Assembly: GCA_018292915.2 (NCBI GenBank)
Contig: JACVVK020000311.1
Coordinates: forward strand, 358,501 to 422,500
Source: Batillaria attramentaria
Lineage: Eukaryota; Mollusca; Gastropoda; Batillariidae
Reading direction: 5' to 3'
DNA length: 64,000 bases
Shown here: positions 59,644 through 64,000 of the stretch, piece after piece
Layout of the letters: every line of letters begins with the position of its first letter
How positions within the stretch are numbered: the stretch's first letter is position 1
Notes under the pieces: generated by a model
The model's database searches: none
What the model saw: the letters and a program-made list of their open reading frames with translations, nothing else
What the model was told of the DNA's origin: nothing
Program-made: the position numbers and the translations under genes

Positions 59644-59836
59644 ATTTTGCCGGTCACAACGCGATGAGTTCATCTGCCTTATCGCACCAGACACGTTCAG
59701 GGCAGTTGACTTCCAGTCATTCTGTATGTCCCATCACGTGAACGATTTCCCGGTCTAGTTCAGGGCGAGACACGAAGCGGTCGGTAAACTTAACATAAAA
59801 GAGGCACTTATACTTAACATACAATGTAGGAAATCA
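59644..59836. repeat. Inverted 193-bp segment, copy 2
   Basis: Reads ATTTTGCCGGTCACAACG at the left and CATACAATGTAGGAAATCA at the right, the reverse complement of 54826-55018. The sequence on both sides stays collinear with copy 1. Confidence 0.93.
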
Positions 59837-60120
59837 ATTGTATCGTGTTGTGCGGACGGAAAATTATTTTCACAGTTCCGAATAATTATTTCCTGTTTTT
59901 GATGAACAGACAGATTAGGTAAAATCATTTGGAGCTATTTTATTTGTGAGAATATATCTCTCTCTCTCTCTCTGTCTCTCTCTGTCTCTCTCTCTCTCTC
60001 TCTCCCTCTCTTCCTGTAGCTTATAGATTGTTCGTTCTTTGCTCATATTCTCGTAGTTTAGCAACGGCAAGTTCGAACATGGTATCACTGCCAAAACATT
60101 TATCGTGGCAAAATACGGAT

Positions 60121-60123
<3 letters not shown>

Positions 60124-60189
<66 letters not shown>

Positions 60190-60219
60190 CATATATATAC
60201 ACACGCATATATATACACA

Positions 60220-60273
<54 letters not shown>
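60124..60273. repeat. (TC)n then (TA)n with ACACACGC inserts
   Basis: About 35 bases TC, then TA interrupted by three ACACACGC blocks, ending in about 50 bases of TA. Confidence 0.95.
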
Positions 60274-60277
<4 letters not shown>

Positions 60278-60644
60278 ATCCTACCGCTGAAACGTCTAAC
60301 AGATCTAAGAGTATCTCACCATTCATAGTGCCCCCATTCCCCTCCCACCGGGAGGAAAATGGTCGGTACGACCAAGGCCATATGAATAGGTGATTTTAGC
60401 CGCCCACGACCATGGTTTCGGGTCAATGGGACCCTCATCAGGTGAGCATGCGGCGATACCCACGAGGGCTGCAGCGTCCAACCAGCACTAAAAGGCTGCC
60501 CCAGAATAATCTGGTGCGTCTCCAGTACCTATTCATATGGCCTTGGTCGTACCGACCATTTTCCTCCCGGTGGGAGGGGAATGGGGGCACTATGAATGGT
60601 GAGATACTCTTAGATCTGTTAGACGTTTCAGCGGTAGGATGGTA
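60274..60644. mobile_element. Foldback element with 118-bp perfect inverted arms
   Basis: Arms 60274-60391 and 60527-60644 are exact reverse complements by hand comparison, around a 135-bp unique loop. Absent from copy 1, where TA passes straight to GCGTGTGTATG. No coding frame fits a transposase, so this is a non-autonomous foldback insertion or an inverted duplication within the TA repeat. Confidence 0.85.
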
Positions 60645-60766
60645 GGTTCTCCCCCCCCCCCCCCCATTGTGGCTTGTAGCCAATATAGGGCAAGGCGGAC
60701 TTGTCCAATGGCATACAAAGCACACACCTCCTAGATCTAGGGAGCGCTCTCAGCTTTACTTACTTC

Positions 60767-60772
<6 letters not shown>
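60645..60772. other. Unique block after the foldback
   Basis: A poly(C) at 60651-60664, then about 105 bases (GGCTTGTAGCCAATATAGGG onward) not found elsewhere in the window. It may belong to the same insertion as the foldback. Confidence 0.6.
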
Positions 60773-60857
<85 letters not shown>

Positions 60858-60858
60858 T

Positions 60859-60922
<64 letters not shown>
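60773..60922. repeat. (TA)n-(GT)n compound microsatellite
   Basis: About 82 bases of TA passing into about 65 bases of GT. Confidence 0.97.
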
Positions 60923-60925
<3 letters not shown>

Positions 60926-61556
60926 CGATTTCCTTTCCTCAGGTATTTTTTGTCTCCTTCTCTTCTTAGTCTTTTTTGGAATTTTTTATGGTAGTGTAGC
61001 AACGGCAAGTTTGAAAATGGTCTTTGTATGAGAGAGAGAGAGATTTTTAAAGTCAAACTCCTTGTGTGATTTCATGATTGTTGGTGAAGCCGATGACAAA
61101 GTTCAACAAAGGATAATAAAGTTATCTGTATCTGTATCAGTTACTGCGTCCGCACATCTTCCGCGAACGACATGAATTAGGTGAAGAGGTTTTTTACTCA
61201 TCACGTGACACTTACTACAAGGATATAAATATATACTGGGCGCCCAAAGTAACTGTGCATGCTTCAAATGCTCCCGACACCGAAACAACAACACAACACA
61301 GAACGCTAATTCTCTTCCTGTTTCAAAGTTCATTCAAAGCGCAATATCACAACGCAAATCGAGCACACCGCTTGCATCTGCCGCCTAAGAAGTATCCGCC
61401 TTAATTGTCCGCTTCACTCTGGTATAATATGGTATGGTATGGTATGGTATGGTAGACTTCTCCTCGGCGCACATATCCATCTCTGCTGAAATGCTCACGG
61501 CGCCGCAGGGCTGGAGGACGAAGCAGTGAAAGCCTGCTGCCGCTAAGCGCTACTTT

Positions 61557-61862
61557 ATGTGCAGACCTCCACCCTGCTATTCACTCTGGTGCGTGCGACA
61601 GTATTTCTGTTTACCACGCCACCGGCCACAGCCTGCTCTTCTTCGAAAGATGAACGTGGGATTTTTAGCGTGCACACTGGATGTATGTGCGTGCGTTTGT
61701 ACACGAAGGCGAGACAGGCACCGTAAACGAGTCTGCACATGGATTTGACTCGATATGGTAACTAAGGAAAAATCCCACCATATACATATCTGCCCACCGG
61801 GGACTCGAACCAGGCAGCTCGGGATCCGAAGTCGGATGCCTTAACCACTAGACCAAATCCCC
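61557..61862 (-). mobile_element. tRNA-derived SINE, family C
   Basis: Equivalent of 51172-51477. Confidence 0.82.
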
Positions 61863-62061
61863 TGTCGAGGGGATTTCTGCACTTACAATCCGTCGCGTAC
61901 CCTCCTCCCACCCAGTGAGAAGCTTCTTAACTCTTTCCGGACGAATGGCCGCATATGCTGCACGCCCTACCGGCCGCACACATCGTTTTCAGACGAACAG
62001 CCGCATATGCGGATCATGATTTGATTTTTATTTTTGTACAACGTGACGAACAACAAAGATG

Positions 62062-62239
62062 CAGTCAAACCTGTGTAAGGCGGTCACCCAAGGGACGGGA
62101 CCAAACTGACCGCCTTAGACAAGTGACCGCGTTATCCAGGGTGGCATGTCAACAGCTAGCATGTAAGGGGATGCTCTGGGGTGACCAGGTTAGACAGTGG
62201 CATAGCTTATAGAGGTGACCGCCTTGGCAGGTTCGACTG
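62062..62239. mobile_element. MITE, CAGTCAAACCTG family
   Basis: Copy 3 equivalent of 51677-51854. Confidence 0.85.
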
Positions 62240-62625
62240 TGTATTTAAGTTTGAACGTTGAAATTTCAACAATAGCTGCATAAATATGTTAGTAAACTAC
62301 CCTGAAAAGTCTGTATCCTTTTTTCTTCTTTTTTTTCTTCTGAACCTCACAAATCGGCCAGTCTACAGGGGATGGCTGAGGGAAAAAAATTGTCTCGTCT
62401 TGAATGAGTTAAAATTCCTAAGAGAAATTTGAAATCCTTTGGCGAACGCTCTTTCCGGTTTACCACCCCAGTAGTCTGGAAATCACTGCATAGTAGGTAG
62501 AGACAGCAACCTAGTCTGCCATGTTTCAACTTGCCTTCCACTGATTCATGTAACCGTGCTGCCTGCTGTTTTAGGATGTGTTCTATATGCACGTGAGTGT
62601 TGTGTGAATGTGCAAGGAGTTGATG

Positions 62626-63016
62626 TAATAATAATAATAATAATGACGATTTATAAGGCGCCTATACATGAAATAAAACAGGCTCTAAGCGCCGTACATC
62701 ATAACTACATACACCACTTTCATACACACAGACTCACAGGGAACATTTAAAGTTAAACAATATCTCACAACAAGTAGGCTGACACGGTGTGGAAGGGCAG
62801 AGTAAATCAGTAATCGGTTTTAAATAGGTGGGTTTTGAGGCAGCGTTTGAAGCTGGCACTGGACTCTGTGTGTCTAAGTGATATAGGAAGTTGGTTCCAA
62901 AGAGCTGCAGCCTGAAAGGAAAAGGATCTCTGACCATATGTTTTAGTTCTCACTGAGGGGGTGCACAGAACTTTAGCTCTGTACTTTCTAGAATTCCACT
63001 TTATCACCATCATCAT
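62626..63016 (-). mobile_element. L2-like LINE 3' end, copy 3
   Basis: Equivalent of 52241-52638. The frame shows one replacement near its start (RTKTYGQ instead of RPKTYGQ). Confidence 0.85.
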
Positions 63017-63542
63017 TACATCAGCAGCATTATTATTATATTATTATGTCATTGTGTCTGATATTGTAAATAATATCTAATTTTTAAGTTTTAAAAATGC
63101 TATGTAAGCTTTAAAGGCCGTATTTGCTTCGCTAAAGCTCAGGGACGGATCTGCGTCATGGAGCAAATACTCGTCGGTATTCAACCAAGTCATATAATGT
63201 AACAGCTAATTCTACATGATGTTGTATGCCTGCCATACTTACTGAGACTTTACAACGCCCCAACAACAAACACACCTGCGATTCATCGAGACTGAACTCT
63301 TTATGCTGGTGTGAAATAGCGTGCGATAAGAAAGAGCCACTCCATATTCGTGTTGCCAGGATACAATCCGGTCGGACGAAAAATAAATGTCACCTGGCTT
63401 GGCTTTAAGACGCCATGTGGTTTTCTCGCAATGCGTACGAAAGAAAGAAACCTTGAAGGAGAAGTGTGCTTTGCTTTTGGACTGAGATAAGAGGAGAACA
63501 AGATCACACGCACTTTACAAATAGGACGCTGACACTCGCGTA

Positions 63543-64000
<458 letters not shown>

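Larger units (their letters stand above)
55581..61029 (+). repeat. Triplicated segment, copy 2
   Basis: Same order as copy 1 with these differences: retains a block at 56174-56528; lacks the copy 1 retroelement insertion; lacks SINE C and flank (about 530 bp missing at 56884); has a single 340-bp unit; carries an inverted 193-bp segment; and contains a foldback insertion in its TA repeat. The junction to copy 3 falls in ATGAGAGAG microhomology. Confidence 0.93.

Overview
This window is a repeat-dense piece of an invertebrate nuclear genome, most likely a mollusc and probably a gastropod. The reasons are a receptor of the GRL101 type (a family first described in the snail Lymnaea), several tRNA-derived SINE families, non-LTR retrotransposon tails, a mariner element, and a very high load of CA/GT, TC/GA and longer tandem repeats. 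Genes are few, spliced and on the plus strand. The species call is an inference from gene content, not from a search.

Three protein-coding loci can be supported. (1) 1026-4664: the five 3' exons of a secreted-type FAD-linked oxidoreductase of the berberine-bridge-enzyme family. All four introns have matching phases; the 5' exons lie outside the window. (2) 11399-15379: one large exon for a GRL101-like receptor, with CUB-like modules, LDL-receptor class A modules, a C-type lectin domain, leucine-rich repeats and a rhodopsin-like seven-helix domain. (3) 22265-27782: a five-exon coiled-coil protein of about 617 residues with a GRIP-like C-terminus, probably Golgi-associated. A mariner transposon (15553-16879) with one frameshift in its transposase lies just after the receptor gene. 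The three genes have no evident functional link.

By region: 1-1 kb holds a hAT-like non-autonomous element. 1-4.7 kb is the oxidoreductase. 4.7-11.4 kb is intergenic (SINEs, a TA-flanked MITE, a degenerate minisatellite). 11.4-16.9 kb is receptor plus mariner. 17-22.2 kb is intergenic, with a complete SINE that has target-site duplications. 22.3-27.8 kb is the coiled-coil gene, whose introns carry repeats and a partial exon duplication. 28-49.8 kb shows no convincing complete gene. It holds LINE fragments, two blocks of a 35-bp satellite (31.6-35.0 kb), a 31/62-bp higher-order repeat (44.05-44.45 kb), a foldback MITE, and two stretches that look like promoters or first exons (40.5-41.5 and 45.35-45.66 kb).

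49.87-64 kb is one segment present in three direct copies, the last cut by the window edge. The copies carry private changes: a retroelement insertion and a 340-bp tandem duplication in copy 1; a 193-bp inversion, a 118-bp-arm perfect foldback and a retained 350-bp block in copy 2. Each copy keeps a matching splice donor around a small open frame, and copies 1 and 2 show a complete two-exon 54-codon frame, so the segment may carry a small transcribed gene.
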